The notes beneath the pieces are model-generated. The model did no database searches. It saw only the letters and a program-made list of their open reading frames with translations, and was not told the DNA's origin. Position numbers and translations under genes: made by a program. From Nitrospira defluvii (GTDB lineage: Bacteria; Nitrospirota; Nitrospiria; Nitrospirales; Nitrospiraceae), in NCBI RefSeq assembly GCF_905220995.1, contig NZ_CAJNBJ010000001.1, positions 186,001 to 250,000 on the forward strand: a DNA stretch of 64,000 nucleotides. The letters run 5' to 3'. How positions within the stretch are numbered: the stretch's first letter is position 1; each line of letters opens with the position of its first letter. Below are positions 63,708-64,000 of the stretch, piece after piece.

Positions 63708-64000
63708 GTGCGTACCGCACCTTGATCACAATCGTCTTGCTGATGACCTCATCAATCCCGGCTCTGGCAACGGAGAAAGTTTGGGACAACGAATTGCGCC
63801 GCTTTCTGAAAGACGACGACTTCAAGTACGAAGAGTTCATGACGGAGGAGGAGGCCGTCAAGACCATCCTCCCGAAATCTCAACATGTCCGCAAGGAAAT
63901 GATTCGCCTCGCGCAAGACAAAAAAGAACTGATCGAACAACGCATCGGCTGGAAGTTCCCGGAAGACTCCTTCGACCTGTATATCGGAGAGACTGGAGGC
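63692..64000 (+). CDS. Secreted protein, 3' truncated; possible FMN-binding protein
   Basis: The first 103 residues are visible. Signal peptide MFSTVSAYRTLITIVLLMTS followed by SIPALA, then a charged region (WDNELRRFLKDDDFKYEEFM, AVKTILPKSQHVRKEMIRLA) and EDSFDLYIGETGG at the edge. It overlaps the preceding lipoprotein gene by 16 bp. The layout is compatible with the N-terminal part of exported FMN-binding-domain proteins, which ApbE flavinylates; the diagnostic flavinylation motif would lie beyond the window, so this is only a suggestion. Confidence 0.6.
   Translation, partial: MFSTVSAYRTLITIVLLMTSSIPALATEKVWDNELRRFLKDDDFKYEEFMTEEEAVKTILPKSQHVRKEMIRLAQDKKELIEQRIGWKFPEDSFDLYIGETGG

Overview
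The window looks like ordinary chromosome from a Nitrospira-type bacterium (phylum Nitrospirota). That assignment is an inference from the high-GC coding style, many two-component and stand-alone LuxR-type regulators, a fumarate-type class IA PyrD, an archaeal-like Thi4 next to ThiC, and an iron locus with ApbE and a porin. No rRNA, tRNA, CRISPR array, complete insertion sequence or prophage was seen. About 60 protein genes can be supported.

Layout. 0-9.3 kb: the end of a LapB-like TPR protein, bioB, a large FtsX-type ABC permease, a small LuxR-type regulator, pyrD, the probable ATPase of that ABC system, comF, an FmdB-type zinc ribbon protein and an mraZ that lies outside any cell-division cluster. 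9.3-17 kb: a RusA-like nuclease, an HD-GYP-like protein, a MacA/MacB-type efflux operon, a coiled-coil lipoprotein with a helix-hairpin-helix tail, uppP and a DUF2024 protein. 17-22 kb: lspA-ileS and nadA. 22-30 kb: an accessory stretch, locally AT-richer, with two copies of a GGGGTCGGGAGTCTTTT palindrome flanking a patatin-like lipoprotein and an ABM-like protein, a membrane protein, a GNAT remnant, a large metzincin-like protease and a DUF3365-type haem protein.

30.4-36 kb: a complete TPP-riboswitch unit (promoter, aptamer, intrinsic terminator, thiC) followed by thi4, which sits between two about 120-bp palindromic repeats. A TPR protein, a pseudo-receiver and ygfZ follow. 36-40 kb: small genes, including two paralogous modules that each pair a small protein with a stand-alone LuxR-type regulator. 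40-48 kb: two two-component systems, one with a 1214-residue hybrid kinase and an NtrC-type regulator, the other NarX/NarL-like. 48-53.7 kb: an EamA transporter, an O-methyltransferase, an M32 carboxypeptidase, an orphan NarL-type regulator, another pseudo-receiver and a Panacea/SocA-like protein.

53.8-64 kb: an iron region in which fur, an FbpABC-type ferric transporter and exbB-exbD-tonB run in one direction. Next come a divergent apbE lipoprotein gene, a strong Fur-box-like site overlapping a promoter, a 59-residue Com-like zinc ribbon gene, a porin, a small lipoprotein and a truncated secreted protein. The simplest reading is an iron-responsive envelope system linking outer-membrane entry, TonB energy, inner-membrane Fe(III) import and covalent flavin attachment.

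The most novel-looking signals are the structure-conserving repeats around thi4, the duplicated small-protein/LuxR module, and the Fur-box/Com/porin/ApbE arrangement.
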